Assembly (NCBI GenBank): GCA_905250025.1
Contig: CAJNOJ010000029.1
Span: 434,001 to 498,000, forward strand
Source of the DNA: Adineta ricciae
Lineage: Eukaryota; Rotifera; Eurotatoria; Adinetida; Adinetidae
DNA length: 64,000 nt
Direction of reading: 5' to 3'
This document shows, piece after piece, positions 1-11,624 of the stretch (position 1 is its first letter; the number at the start of each line of letters is the position of its first letter). The notes below the pieces were generated by a model. The model saw only the letters and a list, made by a program, of their open reading frames with translations. It was not told the origin of the DNA and searched no databases. A program made the position numbers and the translations under genes.

Positions 1-1485
1 ACCATGACTTTTATGCCATATTTAGGCACAGAAACAAAAATCGTCAAGGCAGCGACGTGATGTTGATTTACTAATTCAAGCCAGAGATATTGAGTAAGAA
101 AGGCAAGCTGGTTTTAGATAAAAAGAAATGGAAAGTCCTGGCAGAGGAACGAGGTCAACCTACCAGTAGAATTGAGGATGATTGGATGTACACTTATCAA
201 AACACCGATCCTGCACATATTACAAAGTCCGGTGAAAATACTAGAACTCGAAAGAGATGGGATCAACAGCCTGCAATGCGGCTGATCATTTACACTGAGA
301 GAATGTACAGAAAAGTCCATGAGAATCTTATCGGAAGTGTTTATTACGAAAATTTTAATGTTCCCAGCCGGTTTTAGAAATCCCTTCACTGATTCTCAAT
401 TTAAGTTGATCCTATTTTCCCTTGTTTAATATCAACTCATAAACATTAGATTGTTGAAAACATTGTCAACACTTTAACTCTATGTACGAACTTTTAGTAT
501 GATCCATCATGTATGTTATATCTCAGTTTAATCAATAATGATTAACTGTAAGATAACAACGATGATCTCCACATCTACTTGACACCCTAAAGTCATTTGC
601 TCGTCTCATTCTGTGCGTTCACTTAGTCACTCTATTGTCTTTTTCTACCTATTATATTTTACTCATGTCAATCAAATGAAGTATATAAATACCTCTATCA
701 ATATAATCAGTCGTCAATGGATAATGTATATTAAGAAAGGATCGATTTTTTGGACTGATAGGATATACACAAACAATCTACATCCGTTCGTCCAATATCT
801 TGATTTGCAGACTTTACTGATATTCATGCCTTCGCATTTTCCAATCATCATCAATCACTATCGGGATACCCGAACGTGGATCCTTCTTAAAGTGTCTAGA
901 TTCGTTTCAAACTCTGTGATTTTATCAATCATTCCAGACGCATGAAAGTTAATTCGAACTGTTCGTTTTGATTACTCCACCTCCTGTCGTGATGAGTGAC
1001 TCTTGTTTTATCAAGTGAGCGCATCTTTTATTCGCACACGACGATGATAAACACCCGTCCTCATATTTCACGCTTAGTTCAATTACATATACGATGAATA
1101 TGAATGATGTTTCTAATTACTCGTTCATTGTGTGTCTCATCTCACGCACGAATGATTAATCAACGCCAGTGTTAGTCGAACAAAGATTTTGCCAGATAAC
1201 GAAAGAAAAAGATGTGAAGTTTAAGGAAAACATACGAACTGAGGATTTTCAGATTGACAATATCACGTTTACCTCCTAAACCTTTTGCCGATGCGCTCTC
1301 TTGAGACAGGTTCGTTCTATTGGCGAAGCGAGCACACTGTATGATTGGTTTAGCGAATGCGGAGGAGGAAAAAAGAAGAGAAGAAAACGAAAGAGAAAGA
1401 TAAGACACATATTTCTCCTCTCTTTTTTTCTCTTCATGTCGATCGTGATTGAGTAGGTAATATATCTCCGAAAACAACGAAAATC
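1..1485. other. Gene-poor left edge, no supported gene
   Basis: No convincing gene was found. The first 60 bases read on the plus strand as a short open stretch ending in a stop near 74, and a second unrelated frame is open from about 90 to 377. Neither shows a recognisable domain, and the second lacks an ATG at its start. The left end could be the tail of a gene outside the window or an old degraded fragment. Pyrimidine-rich DNA followed by an AG near 1455 lies 30 bp before the MAB21-like ATG and may be a 5'-leader acceptor. Confidence 0.4.
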
Positions 1486-2629
1486 ATGCTCTGTCCATCG
1501 AATAAATTTGCTCTTCAATTGAATAAATACTACATGGAAAAAGTTATTTCGCGAAAAAATTTCATTTACAAAACTGTCAAAGAAGTTTCGAAAGTTGTTT
1601 CCGATGTTTTGCATGAAGTTGAATCACAAGAGCCAAGATTTATATCGTCACTCAATGAAGTCAACGGACGCTTTGAAGGTTTAACTGTTGTTTCACAAAC
1701 GGAATTTGAAGTAAGTTTATATTTTTTCACGGGTAACACGCATGTTTCTCTCTTAACTTTGACCATAGGTAGTCTTGTACTTGAATCAAATGGGCGTTTT
1801 TAATTTCGTGGATGATGGTTCGATACCCGGCTGTGCAGTTCTAAAATTGTCCGATGGTCGCAAGCGTTCCATGTCGCTCTGGGTGGAATTCATAACTGCC
1901 AGTGGTTACCTATCGGCCCGAAAGATTCGTTCACGTTTCCAAGCACTCGTCGCTCAAGCTTGTGAAAAGTCTGCATGTCGAGATCAAGTACAATTATTAG
2001 TGGAAACATCGGAGGTTCGTCTTCGCATTAATGACAAGTATATTGTACATATTATACCGGCGTTTCGTTGTGCTGGCCTGTGGCCGCGCTCAGCGTCACA
2101 TTGGCCGTTTTCTTCGACGCAATTTTCGAATTGGCCAAATCCCAACCAGATTAACGATGTGAAAAATGAAGGATTTAATATTTTATCTAAGGAATCGATC
2201 TATATGAGAGATAAACAGGTCAGTTCCGAAGGTGATGCATGGGCTATGTCATTTACCGAAGCCGAAGATCGACTTCTACAAAATGGAACACGTCGAAAGT
2301 GTCTATCGATATTAAAAACCTTACGTGATCGCAATTTTGATCTAGTTCCAATTACGAACTACGTTCTCAAGACTTTAATTTTATACGAATGTGAAAAGCA
2401 TCCCAATGAACATGAATGGAGCGATGAAATCACTCTAGGCGATCGTCTCAATGGAATTCTCTTGCAATTAATATCATGTTTACAATGCCGAAAATGTCCG
2501 CATTACTTCCTACCCAACGTTGATTTATTCAAAGGCAAATCTCTTCAAGCTTTAGATAATGCGGCTAAACAATGTTGGCGTCTAACACGTGAAATGCTCA
2601 TCAATAGTCATTGTCTTGATAAATTGTAG
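1486..2629 (+). CDS. MAB21L: MAB21-like protein (Mab-21 domain)
   Basis: Two exons (1486-1710, 1769-2629) encode 361 residues, close to the 359 of vertebrate MAB21L1/2. The single 58 bp intron has GT-AG ends and is in phase 0. The protein matches the family along its whole length: EPRFISSLNE near residue 50, VLYLNQMGVFNFVDDGS across the splice, then LSDGRKRSMSLWVEFITAS, CLSILKTLRDR, GDRLNGILLQLISCLQC and CPHYFLPN near the C-terminus. Family members share the cGAS-like nucleotidyltransferase fold but are developmental regulators whose catalytic activity is doubtful. The reading frame is intact. An AATAAA poly(A) signal lies at 2699-2704. I am sure of the family; the exact vertebrate counterpart (L1 or L2) cannot be chosen from the sequence alone. 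Confidence 0.96.
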
Positions 2630-3140
2630 AAAACAACATCTCTGTTTTCTCAACACCATATTTCCTATCGTGAAAGCAAGTTGCATTTTGTTTTAGTAAA
2701 TAAAGAAGAAAGATGAAGCTGTTTGATGTAATTATCATGAATCAGATTGCAATCGCACAGCTTGAGTCGATTGATTATCTCGCGATCAAATGAATCTTCT
2801 TTGGTGTTCAATGTAGTGCAATGAAATTGATCAGGAGAATCACGAAGAAAATTGATATTGACAATATGTCATATCGAATTAGGCTACCAGAGTCGTCAAT
2901 TGACTCAAGATGTTTGATGGAGCTATGTAATAAACTCACTTGTGATCTTGTTCGCTGTCATATGAAACGAATAACTTCGAAATTTGTAATCGATCAAAAC
3001 GAGCAGAGAGAGAGAGGATTGTATATTAATTTTTTTTATGAAGAAAAGACAAATAAGCGAAGAAGCAACATAAAACTCAAATAGAGAAACAAAATGTAGT
3101 TACATACAAATATATATTCATAGATATATCAAAGATCAAT
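2630..3140. other. Intergenic spacer between convergent MAB21 and SIAH genes
   Basis: It holds the 3' ends of two converging transcripts. AATAAA at 2699-2704 serves the MAB21-like gene. A plus-strand open frame at 2821-3084 has no recognisable domain and is probably chance. Confidence 0.6.
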
Positions 3141-4379
3141 TCAACCGATAAATACAGTGACGTTAATTGCCAGATTACCATTTTCACTAAACAGTAATGC
3201 TGTCGCTCCATCAAATACCAGACAATCACTAAGAAGTATAGCTTGTTGAATGCCTTCGTGAATCGATTTAGGTGTGCTTTCCCATGTCAATCGTCGTTTG
3301 CTTCCAGTTAACTCCAAACGATAGAGAAATTTCTCTGCTTGCTGTCGAGTACCGATCAGTTGCACAATGGCAAAAAATTGTTGCTCTTGTTTCTCTAAGA
3401 CAAGCATAAAATGATGTCCAAAGCATGATTGCATCATCACCTATATGCACAAACGTCTTCTTTTTCACGATAATTTCCAAATGCTATCTTACCCAATCAA
3501 CAGCACCAGGTAGAGTGATATCGGTGGCTAAAAAGACAATATCTTCGCCTTGTAAGGTCGTGATTGATTTGTGAGCTAGCCAAAGATGTTGCATGACACT
3601 TTCCAGACTGCCTTGCCATTTGCATGATGCACCTGGACATGGACACATATACTGAAAAAGTGAAAGAAAAACTTTTAGGAAAAAGAAGCGCTCGAGTGTA
3701 GGCTACTTACTGGACGAAAATCACAGGATTCTTCATGTTCGAGTTTATGCTTATGCATTAGATTTGTTGTACATCCATTGGACTGATATTTACATGGAAA
3801 TAAAATCGTATCAGCAACTTTTTCCATACCCAAATTACGGATATTGCCTTGACAGAGAGAAGAATAGCATTTCGGATCGGATCGTTTTTGGAATTCGATC
3901 AGTGGCTTACCTAACGGTCCACGGCATGTTGGACAAGATGATAGTTTTTGTCTACATTGTGAACAGACAATATGACCTGATTGGCATTGAAGAATCGGTG
4001 GTAAAGCGTAATCAAAACAAACAGGACATTCGAACAAATTAACTAAATCTTGATGCTGATTCGATCCACTTAGAGCTACTGCTGCTGTTGGTGCGGTCGT
4101 CGTTGGGACTGGACTACTATTATTACTATTTCCGGTTGCTATATTACATGATGCTGCCGTGGCTGATGATAAACTTCCGGCAGGCACTAGAGCTGTGTTG
4201 GAATTGTTTGATGCTGTCGGTGTTGTTGATGTGGACATTGATTGACAGTTGGACGATGTCGATAGGTTTAATGAACAATTGGTAGTGTTAGGATTTGGAG
4301 CAACTGCAGCACCAAGTCGATCATGAACTGTGAAAGTGGTTGAACTGCCATTTCCGTTCCCGTTGCTCTTCATCATCAT
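3141..4379 (-). CDS. SIAH: SIAH-type RING E3 ubiquitin ligase
   Basis: Four exons on the minus strand (4379-3911, 3847-3711, 3651-3493, 3440-3141) give 354 residues with phases that all close. Residues 1-115 are a Ser/Thr/Asn/Ala-rich, low-complexity extension. Then comes the C3HC4 RING (first Cys about residue 118, [19 protein letters not shown] to CPTCRGPLG), the two SIAH zinc fingers ([26 protein letters not shown]) and the substrate-binding domain ([58 protein letters not shown]). Vertebrate SIAH1 is 282 residues; the extra length is all N-terminal. The family ubiquitinates many substrates for proteasomal decay through the substrate-binding domain. I chose the first of three consecutive ATGs at 4371-4379. 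A splice acceptor lies 25 nt upstream (at 4405-4407 on the plus strand). Confidence 0.95.
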
Positions 4380-4412
4380 TGATACAATAGAAGAAGAAAA
4401 CGAACTGTACAC

Positions 4413-5112
4413 AAGAGAAATAATGGCGTGAGTGAGAGACGAGAAAACCCAAGTTTAGTTTTTTGATAATTATTATACAATTGACAAGTGTATGTTTCAC
4501 TGTTTTGGAAGTTTTCCGTATGTATAGATATATGTATAACAAATAAACGGTTAAAGAGAAAAAGAAAACAAATTATTAATGAATAACAAAATCTAATCGA
4601 TATCGAAATCTTTCGAATATCTTTGATATCACCGTTGAAGAAACATCATTGTATGTCGTCATAATCGTTTGTCTAACAAAGTTTTACGTCGGATTTCAAT
4701 TAGCATGTCCTTCCGATCTGTTGCGCACTAACTTTTAAAGACAAGGACAGAATAAATAAACAAATAAAATATCATAGGAAATACTTTGACATTCTTAGCC
4801 AATCATCGCCGTAGATAAACGAAATATACTGACACCTATGTTGTTTCGCAATCATTACTCATTCTTTGAATAGCAATTCAATGCAAAGCTGTAACTTGTA
4901 CATGATTATTAGCGAATGTTTGACAAGTATTCAAACTTCTGGAGTATAGTACTTTAAAATGATGATTTTCATTCAAAGTAGCACTTATAAGACGTCAATG
5001 TATCTTAGAATAGCATTTTCCACATGATTGACTAGACGAGACTACGCAATATCTGTATAGTAAATAGAACTGATTATACATTAGCGATTGTGTTGTTTGT
5101 TGAAACCATTTT
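4413..5112. other. Intergenic, AT-rich, no gene seen
   Basis: This is the upstream region of SIAH. It holds only short open frames without domains and nothing recognisable as an RNA gene or mobile element. Confidence 0.5.
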
Positions 5113-5322
5113 CTACTCTTCCATGAATTGACTTTGCTTATTGACGTCTACGTATAAGACTTTATTAGCCTCATTCTTTCTGACAACAATCGCGTTCGCA
5201 CACAAATATCCGTTGTCTGTCTTACATTTATTGCATTGAAAATATTGATATATAGAAGTAATCGTCAAGGCCGGAGAGAATTCTCCTTGTAGACATCGAT
5301 AGCAATAAAGTAAAAAAGACAT
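5113..5322 (-). CDS. Possible small CxxC-CxxC protein
   Basis: This is a doubtful 69-residue frame starting at the ATG of 5322-5320. It has the spaced pattern C-x2-C (CYRC) then, 20 residues on, C-x2-C (CNKC) and one further Cys, as in small zinc ribbons. A TAG splice acceptor (minus strand, ending at 5330) sits 7 nt before the ATG, as for many other genes in this window. A second minus-strand open frame just upstream (from 5531) overlaps it and could be a 5' exon, but I could not join the two in frame. I do not recognise the family. Without transcript support it may be chance. Confidence 0.28.
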   Translation of the reverse strand: MSFLLYCYRCLQGEFSPALTITSIYQYFQCNKCKTDNGYLCANAIVVRKNEANKVLYVDVNKQSQFMEE

Positions 5323-5700
5323 CGATTGCCTAGTACAAAAAGACATGACATCTTTGAAGTCGTGTTAATTACAGAAAAACGATAGTCAGAAGGTAAACAT
5401 GAAAGGCCTTGATCAGTATTATAAAGTTCGACAACTACATATTTACATTTTATTATATGTTTGCCTGTAGTTTCTGAAAAATATTCTTTATAAATTTCAA
5501 TTGAACAACAACATGAGTTAGTGAAATGCACTACCTCGAACTGACGTACTCGCTCGTGAAAATAAAGGACAAACTTTTTTTAGTTTTCTTGTCTCGTTAG
5601 AAGAATCAATTAAAGGAAAGAAAATGAATACCATACTGTGAATAAATTAGAATTTTAATTCTATATGTAAACAAAGGTAAAAAACATAGGTATGAACGAG

Positions 5701-6435
5701 TTATGAGGTTGGTGTCAGACGTCGTTTCGTTCGTTTGGACTTGCCGCGGTTGGGTTCAGTTGAATAGGTCGCCGCGCGGATTTCATTTAGCCACCGAGTG
5801 ATGTAATCGTATTTGACTGTATCTACATATGGAAACTGGTCGTCGGGAGTTTTCTTTTCAATCGGTGCAAGAAACCCATCGGAAATGTCCGAAACTGGTG
5901 CATTTTCATGAGCGAGAAGTGGAGCCGTACGCGCGCGAGCTGTTGATAAATAGTTTTCATTCGATGTTTGCTTCATCGGTCTGGACGAGAGACATAATCT
6001 CGTTGTGCGGGAATATTCTTGAGATTTAATCGGCGGTGTTTTAGGTTGTTCTTTGCGGTGATTTAGAAGAGGGTTGTTCAGAATTGGATTGATACGATGA
6101 TGTGAATGACTACGTTTATGTTCATCGCTAATATTACTAGACGATGGGGCATTAGCTGATAATTTCGATTGATTTGATAGCGATTGAGTGTCCGTTGTTT
6201 GCGAGGGTACACGCATCGAAGAGTGACTTGTTCGTGGTCGACAGACCGGAATGAATGATAGCGACTGACGCGCACTGTTAGGAAATTGAATGAAGGTCGC
6301 ACTATTACTTGTTGCCACTTGCAGTGAGCATCGACGGCGATATAACGAGGGAGATGATGATGATGTTGAGGAAGATGATGAAACATTGACCGTCGTTACT
6401 GGCTTGGCAGAAGGTAGATCGTCGTTTATCGCCAT
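5701..6435 (-). CDS. Uncharacterised Ser-rich basic protein
   Basis: A single open exon encodes 244 residues from the ATG at 6435. The frame is open a little further upstream, where an AG after a pyrimidine tract (near 6492) suggests a 5'-leader splice just before the ATG. The N-terminal two thirds are disordered and rich in Ser, Thr, Pro and Arg. The last 45 residues look ordered (FPYVDTVKYDYITRWLNEIR) and end in a Lys/Arg-rich tail (KSKRTKRR). The aromatic, charged segment before the basic tail is the only part likely to fold. No signal peptide or membrane segment is seen. I do not recognise the family; the length and codon pattern make it a likely real gene. Confidence 0.6.
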   Translation of the reverse strand: MAINDDLPSAKPVTTVNVSSSSSTSSSSPSLYRRRCSLQVATSNSATFIQFPNSARQSLSFIPVCRPRTSHSSMRVPSQTTDTQSLSNQSKLSANAPSSSNISDEHKRSHSHHRINPILNNPLLNHRKEQPKTPPIKSQEYSRTTRLCLSSRPMKQTSNENYLSTARARTAPLLAHENAPVSDISDGFLAPIEKKTPDDQFPYVDTVKYDYITRWLNEIRAATYSTEPNRGKSKRTKRRLTPTS

Positions 6436-9400
6436 AGAAATATTTGCAGCCGATCGATAATAAAGTACGCGTGTAAGGTGTACAATATTATTTGCAGTCT
6501 TAAGATAGAGAAGAAAAATAGCAAACGAATCCAACTGAATTGATCAATTGTCAAATGTTTTTACATATGAGAGAAAAACTAACGTCTATTTGCATTTTCT
6601 TTCCTCTTCTACCTCTTATATGTATTTGTGTTGACAAGAATAACAAACACCTTCATCTTTCTCATTCTTTCGGACATCAAATTCACACTTGTTTAGTAGG
6701 CATTTTTGTTTCAATGTCAATATTATGGTGATAGCAGAAAGAAAATGGATGCTGAAGAAGGAAAAAAAGATTTCGAACATTCTTCTTGTTTCTCTTTACA
6801 CATCGATTTGTCCGACAGATTTTAATCACGAAGAAAAAACTTCTCCCTATTTTCCTCTCTTTTTGTTCGACACGCGAATTTAATATATCTGCCAGAAAAT
6901 TAATAAGAAAACTTTCCATGAAAAGATCTCCGCTCAGCAATCGATCACTATACTACGGAAAAGTTACAATTATAGAAAAATCACGCGTCAACCCCAATCG
7001 AGAAGTTTCCTCAGAAAAAAAGACCTTAAAGGTTGTTTTGTCTTACACGGCTATATTTATGAACGATTGATAAGAATGTATTTCAATCGAAGCCAATATA
7101 GTAGAAATATCCCTGAGCGAATAAGTGCGCTTTCTCGTCTTGAATAAGTGCTCTATTTACCTTTCAAAATCAATGTACACGGTCAACAAGCGGAGTGTAT
7201 AAGCAGAAGATTTGTGCACTTGGTGGTCCACACGTTTTTCTCGAAGGAGAATGAAATCGAAATGGTGTACTGTAAATAGAATGTTTTAGCGATGAAATCA
7301 TTCGCACCTTCCAGTCTTGAAATCTTGTGATTGCTTCGAGATCATTGTTAACACCGCAGACAATTGACAAAAACGAACGTTTCGAACTCTCTGTTTTATG
7401 TAGACATCACTGCAGTAAACAATCGAATCTTTTCGATTTTGTCCGAATAATATTCCAGCTACTTCTTTTTATTTAACTCATTAATATAACACAAATCATT
7501 CAACAGGTGTACAACGACTTCATTGTGTAATGGAAATGAATCGTAGAAACGTTCTATCGAGAAGAGTGACATATCCATAATTCTTTTCTCTCTCTATGAA
7601 AAAAAGGAATTTGTAATCACATTTTATAATGAGTTCATTGAACAAAAAAGAAGATGCCACATAAGCATGTCAAAAAGGAGAGCCGTGAAATGCATCAGCT
7701 GCTCTATATACGATTGTCTAATTACTAGAAAGAGCAAGTGTAGATGACATAATCAAATGATGCCTATTTTCCAAGAACTAAATATCAAGACGAAAGTACT
7801 GGAGTGATATTCTTCCAGTTAGCGACAGCAATCTAATTCAAGGTGAACAGACAGATTTCTCTATTTTTCCATATGTTTATTCGCTCGACGTCAATGTTCT
7901 CATCTGATACTTGTGATTTACATGTATAGTAAACCATGAAGGATGCCTTCACGCCGGAATCAAATTAGTCATCTTCAATTATCTAAGCAGATGCTCGAAG
8001 TCAGGTACTCCCGAAGAAGCGCTTAATCTCCACTTGATGTCCAAGTGTATTATTACCAACGTTAGGTTGACCTTCCTCTTTGCATTAGAGCATTGAATGA
8101 GAGAAAAACATCCATAAACATTCCCTTCAGTCTTATGTACTAATAAGAAGAAAAAGAAAACTCGTTCTCATACGTACATAATGTGTCCCCTATAGATATT
8201 GCATTGTTAATCTTTATCGGCAATGATCATCTTTTCGTGACTTATTCTAATCAATAACATCGTATATTCACTGATCGATACAGTACAATCTCGTCTTTTC
8301 ATCTACGCTTAGAACATTATTGATTAGTTTTCAATTATCAAATGGTAAGCTTTCACCTTTTTCTTCATATCCAAAAAAAAAACAACAAGTAGTCTTTCCT
8401 GTCTACGATCACTTGTCAAGTTTAACCGTTGGTCAATGAAACGGTCATTTCTCGTTCTTCTCTAAAGAAAAACAATTTCAATTTTCATAGTCATCTGCCA
8501 AGTTCACCACCGCACAAAACATGGAGAGAAATAGAGAAAGAAAGAAGTGGGCGGGTGTAAAAAAAAGAAAGAAAAGAGCGCCGATATATGCGCGCTTTGT
8601 CGCGCTCTGCGGTCATGTCTTTTCTCTGTACACCTATTTTACTAAAATGAAATAGTGAATAAAGTAGAAGAAGAAAAGCAAGCATGTCTGCAATCGATCA
8701 ATGAAAGATAGGAGAGAGGAAGTCCAGTAGAGAAACACAAATGACAATAAGATAATTGTTTAGCATCAAAAGACGTGTTGTACCATATACAACTAGCCAT
8801 TCTTCTTCGTCATCATCCTCGCGTGTTTAGACCTTTTAACGTCAAGGTGAGAGTTCTGCTTTTCTTTCTCTCTTTTGATCTCCCTCGAGAATGCACAGAA
8901 AGTGAATACGAGAGATAGAAATACACTCTTGATCATTATCTGTATCACTACTGCCACTATTTATGGACAACGAATGATCTTCTTTCCCTCTGGTATAAAG
9001 AATCGGATAACAGTTGCCAGGACAAAAGACGAGAGAAAAGAAAAGCAGTGTAACTATATCTTCACTATCAATAACAGTTTCGATCAACGAGCAGCAACTG
9101 AATGTAAGTTTTCTAGTTCAATTTTACTTTTTTCGTTGTTAATAATCCTTATGCAAGTGTCGTTGTTTAACTTTTCGATCGATCGTCTAGACAAAAAGCG
9201 TGTCAACGTACGTAAAATTTCCACATTGTTTTACTCATTGAAATACTGAAAAATAGAAATCTTTTCAAGCAGCTTCTTCCCCCATTATCGCAGATCAGAA
9301 TAATTCCAGCGCACAATAAGTTCATGGTCATCGAGGTAGCACTGTGAGGATCGTACATATGTTTACACGTCTATCAGGCTAATCAACACATTAAATGTAC

Positions 9401-11605
9401 TTGACAAAGCATGCTGGGTAGAGATAACTATTTCTTTCTCTCCCTCTTAAATTTAGTCCATTCCTGTGATATTTCTGTATAATTATCACGTAAATGTAAG
9501 GAAAAGGAGATGCCGGCATTTGTTATTATTTACTGACTATTCCATCTGCTCATCGAAAGAAGAGAAGTAGATATCTGTAGAACTTGATATTCGTTAGATT
9601 TGAGTAACCAGTATGATCAGGCAATGCGTACGCGGATACGGTAAGTTTTTCGAGTTTGTCTTTTGTATGCATGTGATGATGATGTAAAAGTATAGTTCGA
9701 TCGAGGACATCTGATTGATATTTCGTTCGTTCTTTTTTCTCTTCTCATTCGACTGCTATGACCATCACCTGATTTACTTGCATACACTATTTCATTGATC
9801 TCCTTCGAGAGTAGAAACAATTTTTTATTGTTATAGAAGATATAATCTTGTTAAAGAATACTGAAGTGTAGGGAGTCCAAGGCCGTTTTTCTTTTGATGA
9901 TGTAATTGAATATCGATCTACTGTCTACATGTGTTTGTGAACGAGAGAAGAAAGAAACCATTGATATTCAATGAAGACATATCTATTCTATCTTTGAGCA
10001 ACAGAAGAGATTACTAGACATCAAATGTAAAGAATACTCTGTATCATCCATGATAGATATATAAGAAGTAATTATCTTTTTATATGTTTGACAGTTTCAA
10101 TTATTCATCTCTGATAGCCATGAACCTTCCATTCGTCAAGTCGTGTCGTTTTTTTTGTTGTTGTTTCTGAGCAGCTCTCTTCGTTATTCTTGGCGCACAC
10201 GTACATGTTAGTAAGATAAACAATTCCGAGATGTTAAAATTAATGATTGAATAGGAACATATGTATTCATTTCTTTTATCATCAGTTGGACACATGCGCT
10301 GATTACATCGATTCTCTTTCGGTTTGATTATCATTTTAATATCGAATAGATTCCGTGCGCTTTTGTGGATTCAACTCATCTATAAAGTCATTTATTCCTC
10401 GATCTTGAGTATGCATTGGCTTTTAATCGCGTCTCAGGCCTGCACGTATTACGCAAACGTTAGCAATTATATTCAAGTGCATCAGACGATGATTAGGTGA
10501 ATGACATGAATAAAAAATTCTCTCTGCTCTCGTCCCTTTTTCTCAACACTTGAAAATGCATCACTTCGGACTGTATATAAATGCAATTTTATTCATTTTT
10601 TCAAATTTTGACATAACGATTCATTGAAGCATAGTAAAAAGAGAGTGACCTAGAAAGACCAAAAAAAAAAACGGGAGAAGAAATGTATGCATTTGTTCAC
10701 CTCTCTGTCTAACCGGCGAGCAGCAAGCGGGACATGTTCATAATATGTATACGAACGGACGTAAGATGAAGAAGAAGAGAAAATGAGTACGATATGTACG
10801 TACATGACTGTTAGTCTCATTCATTCATTCACTCGTTCGTACATACATACAGTTCGTATGAATGAGCGATATTGGCGAAAGAGGAGTTGTATTGGTCGAA
10901 ATAGAAGAAAAAACGAAGTATGTCTGTCTGCAGTAATTCAGTAACAGACTACTAGTCATCATCAACAGACGAGGTAGGTTATTGTATGCGAAATAGAAAA
11001 GATGGGGATTACATCATAATAGTGAGTGTAAACAAGAATAATGTGGAGCTCTAATGGCTACCCTCATCATCCTCTGAAGAAGAAGAACAAGAGAGAGGTA
11101 GGTTATATTAGAGAGATTTGATGAGAACAAGAATAGTGACACACGATTACACCATCGTATTCAAGCAGCTGGTTTTTATAAGGGAAAGAAAATAAGCATC
11201 GTAAGTAATGCGAAGAAGTTTATATTAGCGATCTTTTTCTTTGACACAGCTACTTGTTTATTATCGTGTCAATGTTCTTCTATGTAAATATGATAAAGAT
11301 GACTCAAATTGAATGAATAAACAAGGATGAGATCCGATCGGTTCGTCCTTGTCCGATATCCTTTTGTTCATCAATGATTTTTTGAATGTCAGTCTCTTGG
11401 TTAGATGTTGTTCCAACATTCTTCTGCTATTGTTCCGTGCTATCGAAGTCATATTCCCCGAAGTGTTCGTTTTGTCTATTGTACCTTGTTATCAAGGATC
11501 ATTCTTCTCCTGAGATAATCACCCGACCGGATCTAATTGGAAAAAGCAGAAGAAAGAAAGAAAGAAAGAATCAATCGATATCTCTAATCAATAATTTTTC
11601 TTTCT
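6436..11605. other. 5 kb gene-poor region upstream of the RASSF gene
   Basis: No coding region could be supported. Open frames on both strands are short and low-complexity (for example 6540-7070, 8875-9249, 9617-9820). The stretch separates two divergent genes and would hold their promoters and, for the RASSF gene, a 5'-leader intron ending at 11606. A/T runs and short CATT/TACG repeats (10800-10860) are present. No tRNA, repeat array or transposon ends were recognised. Confidence 0.45.
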
Positions 11606-11624
11606 AGAAGAACACGCAGTGAAC

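Noticed and set aside
90-377. Plus-strand open frame of 95 codons at the left edge
   Set aside because: It starts on TTG and has no domain, no upstream acceptor and no partner exon. The antisense frame is equally long.
613-945. Open frame of 110 codons
   Set aside because: Its composition follows A/T-rich DNA (Ile, Tyr, Phe); there is no domain and no splice context.
2821-3084. Plus-strand frame between MAB21 and SIAH
   Set aside because: It lies in the 3' region of two converging genes, has a basic random-like composition and no homology signal.
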